From the NCBI GenBank assembly GCA_023423695.1, contig JAFAFA010000114.1, positions 53,473 through 117,472 on the forward strand: 64,000 nucleotides of DNA, given 5' to 3'. The notes beneath the pieces are model-generated. The model saw only the letters and a program-made list of their open reading frames with translations. It made no database searches and was not told the DNA's origin. Source of the stretch: Pseudomonadota bacterium. GTDB lineage: Bacteria; Pseudomonadota; Alphaproteobacteria; Azospirillales; Azospirillaceae. The position numbers and the translations under genes were made by a program. Below, piece by piece: positions 17,896 to 26,149 of this stretch. How positions within the stretch are numbered: the first letter of the stretch is position 1; each line of letters opens with the position of its first letter.

Positions 17896-18987
17896 GTGAA
17901 CAGAAGGACGATGGGCAAGGCGGTGCTGGGTCTGGCCGGCGCCGCGATCGCGCTGAGCGTGGGCATGGGCTCCGCCCTGGCGCAGGACAAGCTGAAGGTC
18001 GGCTTCGTCTATGTCGGCCCGGTCAGCGACCACGGCTACAGCTATCAGCACGACCAGGGCCGTCTCGCCGTGGAGAAGGAGCTGGGCGACAAGGTCACCA
18101 CGACCTTCGTCGAGAATGTGCCGGAGGGCGCCGACGCCGAGCGCGTGATCGAGCAGCTGGCCGCCAGCGGCCACAAGCTGATCTTCACCACCTCCTTCGG
18201 CTTCATGAACCCGACGCTGAAGGTGGCCAAGCGCTATCCCGACGTGAAGTTCGAGCATGCCACCGGCTACAAGCGCGCCGAGAACGTCGCGACCTACTCC
18301 GGCCGTTTCTATGAGGGCCGCACGGTCGTCGGCGCCATCGCCGGCAAGATGACCAAGTCGAACATCATCGGCTATATCGGCTCCTACCCGATTCCCGAGG
18401 TGGTCGGCGGCATCAACGCCTTCACCATCGCGCTGCGCGAGCAGAACCCGAAGGCCGAGGTCCGCGTGGTCTGGGTCAACAGCTGGTACGACCCCGGCAA
18501 GGAAGCCGAGGCTGCCAAGGCGCTGATCGACCAGGGTGCCGACATCATCGTCCAGCACACCGACAGCCCGGCCCCGATCCAGACCGCGCAGGAGCGCGGG
18601 CTGTGGTCGGTCGGCCAGTCGTCCGACATGACCCGCTTCGGTCCGAAGTCGCACCTGACCGCGATCATCGAGGACTGGAACGGCTATTACGTCCAGCGCG
18701 TCAAGGCGGTGATGGACGGCAGCTGGAAGCCGATCGACACCTGGGGCGGCATCAGCACCGGCATGGTCGAACTGGCCCCCTACAACCCGGCCATCCCGGC
18801 CGACGTCGTGAAGATGGCCGACCAGCTCAAGGCCGACATCGTGTCGGGCAAGCGTCACTCCTTCCAGGGCCCGGTCAAGGATCAGGCCGGCAAGGTCGTG
18901 ATTCCGGAAGGCAAGACCGCCACCGACGAGCAGATCCTGAAGATGGACTGGTACGTCGAGGGCGTGCAGGGCAAGGTTCCGAAGTAA
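17896..18987 (+). CDS. BMP family periplasmic substrate-binding protein
   Basis: A 363-residue periplasmic receptor of the BMP (basic membrane protein, PnrA-like) family. It has a signal peptide (residues 1-29, ending GSALAQ) and the mature sequence begins DKLKVGFVYVGPVSDHGYSYQHDQG, with the aromatic/Asp residues typical of the nucleoside site. Unlike PnrA lipoproteins there is no lipobox Cys, as expected in a Gram-negative. Ligand: probably a purine nucleoside or base, by family only. The GTG start follows AAGGAG. It is last in a complete four-gene importer operon. Confidence 0.93.
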   Translation: MNRRTMGKAVLGLAGAAIALSVGMGSALAQDKLKVGFVYVGPVSDHGYSYQHDQGRLAVEKELGDKVTTTFVENVPEGADAERVIEQLAASGHKLIFTTSFGFMNPTLKVAKRYPDVKFEHATGYKRAENVATYSGRFYEGRTVVGAIAGKMTKSNIIGYIGSYPIPEVVGGINAFTIALREQNPKAEVRVVWVNSWYDPGKEAEAAKALIDQGADIIVQHTDSPAPIQTAQERGLWSVGQSSDMTRFGPKSHLTAIIEDWNGYYVQRVKAVMDGSWKPIDTWGGISTGMVELAPYNPAIPADVVKMADQLKADIVSGKRHSFQGPVKDQAGKVVIPEGKTATDEQILKMDWYVEGVQGKVPK

Positions 18988-19063
18988 GCAGCGGACGGCG
19001 CGGCGAACCGGCGGTGAAAGCCTCCTGTCCGTCGCGCCCTTCGGCGATGTGGGGAGGTGGGCG

Positions 19064-19504
19064 ATGGACGGAAGCAGCCTCTACGACAGCGATTTCTACG
19101 CTTGGGCGAACGAACAGGCCGCCCTTCTGCGGGCCGGCAAGCTCGACGCGGCGGATATCGAGCACATCGCCGAGGAGATCGAAAGCATGGGGCGCAGCGA
19201 AAAGCGTGAACTGGTCAACCGCTTGGCCGTTCTGCTGCTGCACCTGTTGAAGTGGCGCTATCAGGCGCCGCTGCGTGGCAACAGCTGGCGCCTCAGCATC
19301 GAGGAGCAGCGCTATCGGCTTGCCGCTCATCTGCGCGATAACCCAAGCCTCAAGTCGTCGCTTGGAGCGTCTGTCGAGGACGCATACCGGCTTGCCTTGA
19401 TCGCGGCCGAACGCGAAACCGGCATCTCGCGACAGGTTTTTCCCACGGATTGCCCGTGGAGCTTCGCCGAGATGATGAACGAGTCGTTCTGGCCGGATGC
19501 CTGA
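19064..19504 (+). CDS. DUF29 domain protein
   Basis: A 146-residue protein of DUF29, a family frequent in cyanobacteria and some alphaproteobacteria and of unknown function. The family pattern is clear: LYDSDFYAWANEQAALLRAGKLDAADIEHIAEEIESMGRSEKRELVNRLAVLLLHLLKWRYQ in helices near residues 5-67, and a C-terminal CPWSFAEMMNESFWP. The ATG at 19064 is preceded by GGGGAGGTGGG. It follows the BMP gene by 76 nt. Confidence 0.85.
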   Translation: MDGSSLYDSDFYAWANEQAALLRAGKLDAADIEHIAEEIESMGRSEKRELVNRLAVLLLHLLKWRYQAPLRGNSWRLSIEEQRYRLAAHLRDNPSLKSSLGASVEDAYRLALIAAERETGISRQVFPTDCPWSFAEMMNESFWPDA

Positions 19505-19530
19505 GCGGCGCCTTCCGGCGCCGCCCCGCT

Positions 19531-20001
19531 TTACAAATACTCGCCCAGCAGCCGCAGGAACGGACGCGCTTCCTGAAGGACCAGGGTCGTCTGGTGGAAC
19601 AGGTCCTCGGGCGAGGCGTGGTGTTCCAGCCTGATTTCCGAGAACAGGATGATCTTCTGTCCGCCCTGGACGATGAAGCGGACATGGGGCAGCCCCTCGA
19701 TCCCGCGCAGGACCGCCAGCAGGGAGCGGCGGCGTTCCGGCGCCTGGGCGGTGTAGGGCACATGGCCGACATCGGCCCAGATCTGGCAGATCGATCCGCC
19801 GCCTTCCTCTTCGCTCTCATGCCGGACGGCGACGTTGAACGGCAGGCCGTCGGCCATGAAGGTCAGTTTGCAGGGGCGCGGCGGCCTGGCGATGCCCAGC
19901 ACGCCTTCCGGGGTCATCTCGATGGAGCCGGGGCTGATCGGCAGGGCGCCATCGGGCACCTCGGCCAGCGATTGAATGGTCTTCAGATCGGGAACGGACA
20001 A
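19531..20001 (-). CDS. Protein of unknown function (156 aa)
   Basis: I do not recognise this 156-residue soluble protein. It has alternating beta strands and helices: CKLTFMADGLPFNVAVR, SICQIWADVGHVPYTA, then HVRFIVQGGQKIILFSEI and a final amphipathic helix EDLFHQTTLVLQEARPFLRLL. The pattern loosely resembles YbjN or secretion-chaperone-like folds, but that is a guess. The start is TTG at 20001 without a clear ribosome site, so the real start may be internal. It is divergent from psd and convergent with the DUF29 gene. Confidence 0.6.
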   Translation of the reverse strand: MSVPDLKTIQSLAEVPDGALPISPGSIEMTPEGVLGIARPPRPCKLTFMADGLPFNVAVRHESEEEGGGSICQIWADVGHVPYTAQAPERRRSLLAVLRGIEGLPHVRFIVQGGQKIILFSEIRLEHHASPEDLFHQTTLVLQEARPFLRLLGEYL

Positions 20002-20132
20002 GGCGGTACGCTCGGCTTCTGGGGCGATTGGGACGACAGCATGGGCTCCGCCAGCTAAAATTCTGTAAAGGCCCGGAACGCACGTCTAGAATGGCTGTTC
20101 GCTGTGGTCTGAAAATACGAAGAAAGCAGGCG

Positions 20133-20831
20133 ATGTCCGCCATCGATACCGTCGTCGTCCCCATCCACCGTGCCGGCTGGCCCTTCATCGCCGGCTTCGC
20201 CGTGGTTTCCCTGGTTCTCGGTCTCGCCGTCTGGGCGCCGCTCGGCTGGATCGGGCTGGTCCTAACGCTCTGGTGCGCCTACTTCTTCCGCGATCCCGAC
20301 CGCGTGACGCCGACCCGGCCCGGCCTGCTGGTCAGCCCGGCCGACGGGCGCGTCACCATGATCGTCCAGGCCGTGCCGCCCAAGGAGCTGGGCATGGGCG
20401 ACAAGCCCCTGACCCGGATCAGCGTGTTCCTCAACGTCTTCAACGTCCACGTCAACCGCGTGCCGGCCGACGGCACCATCGTGGCGGCCGAATACCACAA
20501 GGGCACCTTCGTCAACGCCGCGCTCGACAAGGCCAGCGACGAGAACGAGCGGATGGCTTTCCGCCACCGCCTGCCCGACGGGCGCGAGATCGCCTATGTC
20601 CAGATCGCCGGTCTGGTGGCGCGCCGCATCCTGTGGTGGGTCAAGGCGGGGCAGGAGGTGAAGGCGGGTGAGCGATTCGGCCTGATCCGATTCGGCAGCC
20701 GCACCGACATCTACCTGCCGGACGGCGTCGCCCCGCTGGTCTGCGTCGGCCAGACCGCCATCGGCGGCGAGACGATCCTGGCCGACCTGGACGGGACGGA
20801 AGCGCAACGGCAGGGGGATGTGCGTCGATGA
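20133..20831 (+). CDS. psd: Phosphatidylserine decarboxylase proenzyme
   Basis: A 232-residue short-form phosphatidylserine decarboxylase, making phosphatidylethanolamine at the inner membrane. Two N-terminal hydrophobic helices anchor it (about residues 13-50). The motifs FFRDPDR, SPADGRVT, VFLNVFNVHVNR and the C-terminal RFGSRTDIYLP are present. The proenzyme should cleave itself at Gly188-Ser189 to give the pyruvoyl group. The ATG at 20133 agrees with family length. It overlaps pssA by 4 nt (ATGA), so synthesis and decarboxylation of phosphatidylserine are encoded together. Confidence 0.95.
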   Translation: MSAIDTVVVPIHRAGWPFIAGFAVVSLVLGLAVWAPLGWIGLVLTLWCAYFFRDPDRVTPTRPGLLVSPADGRVTMIVQAVPPKELGMGDKPLTRISVFLNVFNVHVNRVPADGTIVAAEYHKGTFVNAALDKASDENERMAFRHRLPDGREIAYVQIAGLVARRILWWVKAGQEVKAGERFGLIRFGSRTDIYLPDGVAPLVCVGQTAIGGETILADLDGTEAQRQGDVRR

Positions 20832-21763
20832 AACGACCGCCCGTCTTCCGCCAGCAGATCTTCCGCCCGCGCCGGGCGCGCCGTCCCGGCCGGCCGCACC
20901 CGCGGCTGAAGGGGCTGTCGATCAACCACCTGCTGCCGAACGTGCTGACGGTGCTGGCGCTCTGCTCCGGCCTGACCGCGATCCGATTCGCCATGCAGGA
21001 GCGGTGGGAGCCGGCGGTCATCGCCATCGTCATCGCCGCCATCCTGGACGCGCTGGACGGCCGCATCGCCCGCCTGCTGAACGGCCAGAGCAAGTTCGGC
21101 GAGGAGTTGGACAGCCTGTCCGACGCCATCAGCTTCGGTGTCGCGCCCGCCTTCATGATGTATCTGTGGGGGCTGAACGGTGCGGGCAGCCTGGGCTGGA
21201 TCGCCGCCATGGCCTATGCCGTGTGCTGCGCGCTGCGTCTCGCGCGCTTCAATTCGCGACTCGGCGTGGTCGATCTGCCCCCCTGGGCCTACAACTACTT
21301 CACCGGCGTTCCGGCTCCGGCCGGTGCCGGTCTCGTCCTGCTGCCGATGATCCTGGGGTTCGAGATCGGACCCGAGTTCCTCGGCCATCCGGCGGTGATC
21401 GTGCCCTGGACCCTGCTGATCGGCGGGCTGATGGTCAGCACCCTGCCGACCTTCTCGTTCAAGGGCGCCCGCGTGCCGGCGCACTGGGTGGTGCCGGCGC
21501 TGGCCGGCGTCGGCCTGCTGGCGGCGATGCTGGTCAGCCAGCCCTGGTGGACCCTGTCCATCGTCGGGCTGGCCTATTTGTCGATGCTGCCCTTCTCCGT
21601 CCTCCAGTTCCGCAAGCTGCAGAGTGCTGCGGAACTGATGCGCACGGAGATCGTGGAACCGGGGCTCGAACCGGGGCTGGATGCTGCGGCCGAAGCCTCT
21701 CCCGAGGCGCAGCCGTCGGACGACATCGCAGCGTCCGGAGAGGAACCGCGGAAGCCGGTCTGA
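20828..21763 (+). CDS. pssA: CDP-diacylglycerol-serine O-phosphatidyltransferase
   Basis: A 311-residue inner-membrane enzyme that makes phosphatidylserine from CDP-diacylglycerol and serine. The CDP-alcohol phosphotransferase signature DG-x2-AR-x8-G-x3-D-x3-D is intact (DALDGRIARLL, then FGEELDSLSD), near residues 76-101. About six to eight membrane helices follow. The N-terminus (1-30) is very basic and the C-terminal ~40 residues are acidic and probably disordered. The start overlaps the psd stop. Confidence 0.95.
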   Translation: MKRPPVFRQQIFRPRRARRPGRPHPRLKGLSINHLLPNVLTVLALCSGLTAIRFAMQERWEPAVIAIVIAAILDALDGRIARLLNGQSKFGEELDSLSDAISFGVAPAFMMYLWGLNGAGSLGWIAAMAYAVCCALRLARFNSRLGVVDLPPWAYNYFTGVPAPAGAGLVLLPMILGFEIGPEFLGHPAVIVPWTLLIGGLMVSTLPTFSFKGARVPAHWVVPALAGVGLLAAMLVSQPWWTLSIVGLAYLSMLPFSVLQFRKLQSAAELMRTEIVEPGLEPGLDAAAEASPEAQPSDDIAASGEEPRKPV

Positions 21764-21794
21764 CCGGCCTTCCGCCTGCTGCGTTTCGCCGCCG

Positions 21795-22130
21795 CTACTC
21801 CGCCGCCACCAGTTCCGCGGCGGACGCGGTTGCGGCAAGCTCCGCGACGATGACCCGCGCCACCATCGGGATCTGTCCCAGGCAACGGCCGATATGGTCG
21901 GTCTCCGACTGGGGCAGGTCACCCACCTCCATGGCAATGGCGAGCGTATCGTCGGTCAGGCGGCTGTGCAGGGCCAGCGGCACCAGTCCGCGCTTTGCAA
22001 CGAATTCCAGAACGCGGGGCAGGGTGCCGGGATCGGCGTCGGCGACCAGGGAAAAGGCGACCCGGCGGCCGGGCGCGGTGGCGCGCGCATCAGGCGCAGA
22101 TGCGGCGGTGGTCTTCACGGTGACGGACAT
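21795..22130 (-). CDS. Small ACT-domain-like protein
   Basis: A 111-residue protein with one ACT-like module at about residues 23-95 (VAFSLVADADPGTLPRVLEFVAKRGLVPLAL, then the acidic EVGDLPQSETDHIGRCLGQIP and strand VARVIV). The spacing resembles the regulatory small subunit of acetohydroxyacid synthase (IlvH), but it is too short and stands alone, so a regulatory role on some amino-acid step is only a guess. The tail is Ala/Glu-rich. It is convergent with pssA. Confidence 0.7.
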   Translation of the reverse strand: MSVTVKTTAASAPDARATAPGRRVAFSLVADADPGTLPRVLEFVAKRGLVPLALHSRLTDDTLAIAMEVGDLPQSETDHIGRCLGQIPMVARVIVAELAATASAAELVAAE

Positions 22131-22454
22131 GGCGTGATCAGGCCTTCAGACGGTTCTGCGCAATGGACGAGCGAAATCCCCGGCTCTCAAAGGAGAACCG
22201 GGCCGCTAATTCGCAGAATGCCGTCGAAGCGATGCGTGATCATGGGAACAGCCTAAGCCGCCGCAGCCGCCCCGTCAACAGGGGCCAACCAGCCGGAAGT
22301 CCGCAGGCGTCGCGTTCGGGGAGCACCGGAGGAGCCGAATCCTCCCTTGGTGGTGGCGAAATGTCACGTTCGAGCCGGACAGGAACAATGTCCACCGATA
22401 CCCGTTCCGTTTCCGCTTGTCCGTCACGAAAGCTCCACCAGAAGGGAGAAGGCC
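22131..22454. other. Intergenic region with a nested stem structure
   Basis: A 324-nt gap between the ACT-domain gene (minus) and the DUF3309 gene (plus). TTCTGCG (22154-22160) pairs with CGCAGAA (22212-22218) and encloses CCCGG (22179-22183) / CCGGG (22198-22202). On the minus strand this would be the leader of the ACT-domain gene. Otherwise I see only a GC-rich stretch with no frame or known motif. Confidence 0.4.
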
Positions 22455-22610
22455 ATGCTCGGCACGATTCTGCTTATTATTCTGATTCTGCTGCTTCTCG
22501 GTGCCGTCCCGGCTTGGCCGCACAGCCGCGGCTGGGGTTATGGTCCCAGCGGCATCCTCGGCGTGCTGCTGATCGTCCTGATCGTTCTGCTGCTGATGGG
22601 CCGGATCTGA
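22455..22610 (+). CDS. DUF3309 family small membrane protein
   Basis: A 51-residue protein with two very hydrophobic helices (about 2-19 and 33-48) separated by WPHSRGWGYGPSG. This is the full pattern of DUF3309, a tiny membrane protein family of unknown function common in alpha- and betaproteobacteria. The ATG at 22455 follows AGAAGGAGAAGG, which is decisive for the start; longer in-frame sequence upstream lacks coding character. Confidence 0.85.
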   Translation: MLGTILLIILILLLLGAVPAWPHSRGWGYGPSGILGVLLIVLIVLLLMGRI

Positions 22611-22618
22611 TCCGCAGC

Positions 22619-22876
22619 CTATCGGGCAGTCTGTCCGTTTGATGCACGGCGGGGCCGGCGGAGGGCGAACATCAGCCAGCCGACCGGCCCCAGCATCAGC
22701 ACCATCACCAGCCACCCGGCGCGCGGGCCGAAGGGACAGCGTGATCCGGCGGGCGGGCGCCATCCGCCACCGCGGCGCGACAGCGCCACATGCAGCAGCG
22801 GCAGCCCATAGAAGGCGAACAGGACCAGCCACGGAATGGCGGCCCAGAGACCGTTGGCGGAGAAATCGGCGTTCAT
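22619..22876 (-). CDS. Small two-helix membrane protein of unknown function
   Basis: An 85-residue protein with two predicted transmembrane helices (about 10-33 and 53-71). Between them is a short Arg/Gly/Pro-rich loop with one Cys. The C-terminus is basic and would be cytosolic if the N-terminus is also inside. I recognise no family. It is convergent with the DUF3309 gene with only 8 nt between the stops. Confidence 0.55.
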   Translation of the reverse strand: MNADFSANGLWAAIPWLVLFAFYGLPLLHVALSRRGGGWRPPAGSRCPFGPRAGWLVMVLMLGPVGWLMFALRRPRRASNGQTAR

Positions 22877-23036
22877 CGCTCCAGGATAGCACCGAAGACG
22901 GAGCGTTTGCGACCGATCGTCACGGCATAGTACAGCCGCATGCAGTCTCGGTTGCGCCGCACACAGGGCAGCGAGGTTGAAGGCGGGCGTGCCTTTCGGC
23001 TAGGGTCATCGGCGAATTCGTCCAAAGGGCCTAGTC

Positions 23037-23519
23037 ATGGCACTGGAAATCGAGCGACGATTCCTGGTCCGCAAGGATGTCCGGCATCTCTGCCGGGACG
23101 GTGTGCGAATCGTCCAGGGATATCTGCCGTCCGACGGCATCAGCACCGTCCGCGTCCGCATCGCCGACGACCGCGCGACACTCACCATCAAATCCTTGAA
23201 ACGGGGCGCCTGCCGCGAGGAGGTGGAACATCCTCTCTCGCTGGAGTTCGCCCGCCGCCTGCTGCTCCACGGCTGCGAGGGGCGGGTGATCGACAAGACG
23301 CGCTACCGTCACTGCCGGGATGGCCTGTGCTGGGAAATCGATGTCTTCCACGGTGAGAACACCGGTCTGATCATCGCAGAGGTCGAACTGGAAGACCCGG
23401 ACCAGACCGTTCCGCTGCCCGACTGGATCGGGGCGGAGGTCACCACGCTGCGGGCCTACGGCAACTCGTCCCTATCCCGCGCACCCATCCGGCGATGGTC
23501 GTCGCCTGCGGCCGCCTAG
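23037..23519 (+). CDS. CYTH domain protein (triphosphate-binding)
   Basis: A 160-residue CYTH-fold protein. It begins with the signature MALEIERRFLV (the metal-coordinating ExE motif), then basic strands VRVRI, ATLTIKS and DKTRYRH, and the acidic strand IIAEVELEDPD. CYTH proteins bind and usually hydrolyse inorganic or organic triphosphates in a basic tunnel; some are adenylate cyclases. The short length with no CHAD domain suggests an inorganic triphosphatase, by family only. Single gene. Confidence 0.85.
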   Translation: MALEIERRFLVRKDVRHLCRDGVRIVQGYLPSDGISTVRVRIADDRATLTIKSLKRGACREEVEHPLSLEFARRLLLHGCEGRVIDKTRYRHCRDGLCWEIDVFHGENTGLIIAEVELEDPDQTVPLPDWIGAEVTTLRAYGNSSLSRAPIRRWSSPAAA

Positions 23520-23612
23520 GGGATATCGTCCACTGCGGGGGCCGGTCCCTTTCACCACTGAAACAGCGGGGGAACCGGCGCAACCGCAGCAAGCCTCGAT
23601 CCCTGGAAAGAA

Positions 23613-26030
23613 CTACGCCGTCCGCACCTTGTCGAGGAAGCCCTGCACCTCGCCGCGCAGGCGGTCGGCCTGGGCGGTCAGGGTGCGGCTGGCATTCAGC
23701 ACCGCATCCGCGGCGCCGCCGGTTTTGGTCGCGGCGGTGGTCACCTCGGCGATGTTGCGCATCACCTGCTGGGTGCCTTCCGCAGCCTGCTGAACGTTCT
23801 GGGCGATCTCGCGGGTGGCGCTGCCCTGCTGTTCCATCTCGTGGGCGATGTCGGTTACGGTTCCGCTGATGGCCGTCACCGCGTCGGAGATGGTGCGGAT
23901 GGCAGCCACGGCGCTGGAGGTGGCGGTCTGCATTTCCGCAACCTGGGCGGAGATCTCCTCCGTCGCCTTGGCGGTCTGGCCGGCAAGATTCTTCACCTCC
24001 GTCGCCACCACGGCGAAGCCCTTGCCGGCCTCGCCGGCGCGGGCCGCCTCGATGGTGGCGTTCAGGGCCAGCAGGTTGGTCTGTTCCGCGATCTCGCCGA
24101 TCAGCCCGACGACCTGACCGATCCGCTCGGCGGCGAGCGACAGGCCTTCGACGATGCTGTTGGTCTGCACCGCCTTGTCGGCTGCCCCCGACGCGGTGGC
24201 GGAGCTGGCGTTCAGCTGGCGCGAGATTTCGGCGATGGAGGCGGACAGTTCCTCCGCTGCCGCCGCCACGGTCTGGACATTTGCCGTCGCCTGTTGCGAG
24301 GCGGTGGCGACGGCGGTGGACTTGGCAGTGGTCAGTGCCGCATCGGACGACATCTCCTGCGCGTCGCGACCCAGAGACCCCGCCGACTCGGTCAGCGACA
24401 TCACCACGCCGGAAACCGCCTGCTCGAAGCCGTTGGCGAACTCGTTCATGGTGCGGCGGCGGTCGGCGTCGATCTGGATGCGCATCTCCTCGCGTTCGCG
24501 CTCCATCCGCTGCATCTCCAGGGCATTGTCCTTGAAGATGGTCATGGCGTCGGCCATGTGGCGCATCTCGTCCTTGCGGTCGCCGCCGGGGATTTCGACC
24601 GTCAGGTCGCCTTCGGCCAGCCGGCCCATGGCGCCGGTCATGGCGTGCAGCGGGTGGGTGATCGCGCGGTCGATGATCCAGGCCATCAGCGCGCCCAGCA
24701 GCAGGGCGACCGCCGCACCGATGGCGATCACCATGCCAGCGCTGGCGCGGCCGGCCTCGCGGTCCTCACGCTGGAGGGTGACCAGCCGGCCGACCTGCCC
24801 GCTGACCGCGGCGGAGGCCTGGGCCATGGCGGCCGACGCCTCGTGCTGCTTGGCGGCGGCGGCGGAAAGCGCTGCGAATTCCGAGTCGAAAGCGTGGGCG
24901 GCGTCGGTGATGGCGGCGATCAGCGCGCGCCCTTCCTGGTCGACCAGCACGGCCCCGGCCTGTCCGGCGATGTCGAGGATCTCCTTGACCGCCGCGGCGA
25001 CCGCCGCCTTCGCGCTGGACGTGGCGTCCGACGTGCCGGACAGGAGGAAATCACGCTGGCCCAGCATCGCGGCCTGGGCGCCCTGCACCAGACGCATCGC
25101 CAGACCGCGCAGCATCACCGCCTCGTTCACCTCGCTCTGGGCGAATTTCGAGGCTTCGCGCAACGCCTCCGTCACGATTGCCTGGTTCTGCTGGAGTTCG
25201 AGGGCGCGTTCCTGCACGCCGCGGGCGGCCTCCTCCAGCCCGGCGGCGACTCCGGCATCGGCCAGCGCCGCGGCTCCCCTGCCGCGCAAGGCCTGCACCG
25301 TGCCGTGGTAGGCGCGGGTGTCGTCGGCGATCCGCGCGGCCAGTGCCTCGTCGTTGGTGCCGACAAGGTCCTTGGCGACGGTGTCGGTGGTCTGCACCAG
25401 TTCGTCCAGCGCCTCCACGATCTGGGTGGCCAGCGCCTCCTCGGCATTGCGCCGCAGTTCGCTCTGCTGGCGGCGGACCTCCAGCACCCGTTCGATCACG
25501 CGGTTGGCACGCTCGGCGGTGTCCATGGCATGGCGCAGTTCGGCGTCGGCGTCGCGCTTGCTGGCCATGTTCAGGTCATGGCGTTCCGACTGCTGCTTGC
25601 CGATCTTCTCGGCGATCTCGCGCAGGGCGCGCGCGCGCGTTTCCATGCTGGCGGTGCGGGCGTGCGCCTCGGCGTCCTGGGCGACGAAGTTGGTGAAGGC
25701 GGCGCGGTAGCCGTCGATGCCCGAACGCACCTCGTCCAGCAGGCGCCGGCCTTCCCCGTCGGCGAGCGCGGCGCGGGTCTCCTGCGCTTCGGTCTGCAGG
25801 GTGTCCAGCATGCCGGGAACATTGGCTGCAGCCTTGGCGTCGCGTTCGGTGACGAAGCGCGCCTCTTCCAGCCGCACCGACTTCAGCCGCGTATCGAGAT
25901 CGGCGGTGTGGGCCGCCAGATCGACGCGTTCGGCATAGGTGCTGAGGCTGTTCCAGCCGACGAACGCCACGCCAACCGTCAGAAGCAGCACGGTGGCGAA
26001 GCCAAGCGCGATCCGCGTTCCGATCGTCAT
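23613..26030 (-). CDS. Methyl-accepting chemotaxis protein
   Basis: An 805-residue transmembrane chemoreceptor. TM1 is residues about 7-29, a long helical periplasmic domain follows (about 30-430), TM2 is about 432-454, then a HAMP domain (ITHPLHAMTGAMGRLAEGDL) and a cytoplasmic signalling coil. The hairpin tip with EIAEQTNLLALNATIEAARAG lies near residues 640-665 and should bind CheW and CheA. The periplasmic part is unusually long for a single four-helix sensor. The ATG at 26030 is preceded by GGGGAG and starts a good TM1; a longer frame adds 24 polar residues. There is no C-terminal CheR-docking pentapeptide. No che genes are nearby. Confidence 0.93.
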   Translation of the reverse strand: MTIGTRIALGFATVLLLTVGVAFVGWNSLSTYAERVDLAAHTADLDTRLKSVRLEEARFVTERDAKAAANVPGMLDTLQTEAQETRAALADGEGRRLLDEVRSGIDGYRAAFTNFVAQDAEAHARTASMETRARALREIAEKIGKQQSERHDLNMASKRDADAELRHAMDTAERANRVIERVLEVRRQQSELRRNAEEALATQIVEALDELVQTTDTVAKDLVGTNDEALAARIADDTRAYHGTVQALRGRGAAALADAGVAAGLEEAARGVQERALELQQNQAIVTEALREASKFAQSEVNEAVMLRGLAMRLVQGAQAAMLGQRDFLLSGTSDATSSAKAAVAAAVKEILDIAGQAGAVLVDQEGRALIAAITDAAHAFDSEFAALSAAAAKQHEASAAMAQASAAVSGQVGRLVTLQREDREAGRASAGMVIAIGAAVALLLGALMAWIIDRAITHPLHAMTGAMGRLAEGDLTVEIPGGDRKDEMRHMADAMTIFKDNALEMQRMEREREEMRIQIDADRRRTMNEFANGFEQAVSGVVMSLTESAGSLGRDAQEMSSDAALTTAKSTAVATASQQATANVQTVAAAAEELSASIAEISRQLNASSATASGAADKAVQTNSIVEGLSLAAERIGQVVGLIGEIAEQTNLLALNATIEAARAGEAGKGFAVVATEVKNLAGQTAKATEEISAQVAEMQTATSSAVAAIRTISDAVTAISGTVTDIAHEMEQQGSATREIAQNVQQAAEGTQQVMRNIAEVTTAATKTGGAADAVLNASRTLTAQADRLRGEVQGFLDKVRTA

Positions 26031-26149
26031 GAATGGTGGACTCCCCGCTGGCGTCGCCTTTCCGGAGACGCTTTTCTCCCGATCATTCTCCGATTGAACC
26101 ACAGGCAGGTTAACGTCCGGTTTGATTCAGGTCAGGAATCCGCCTTATT

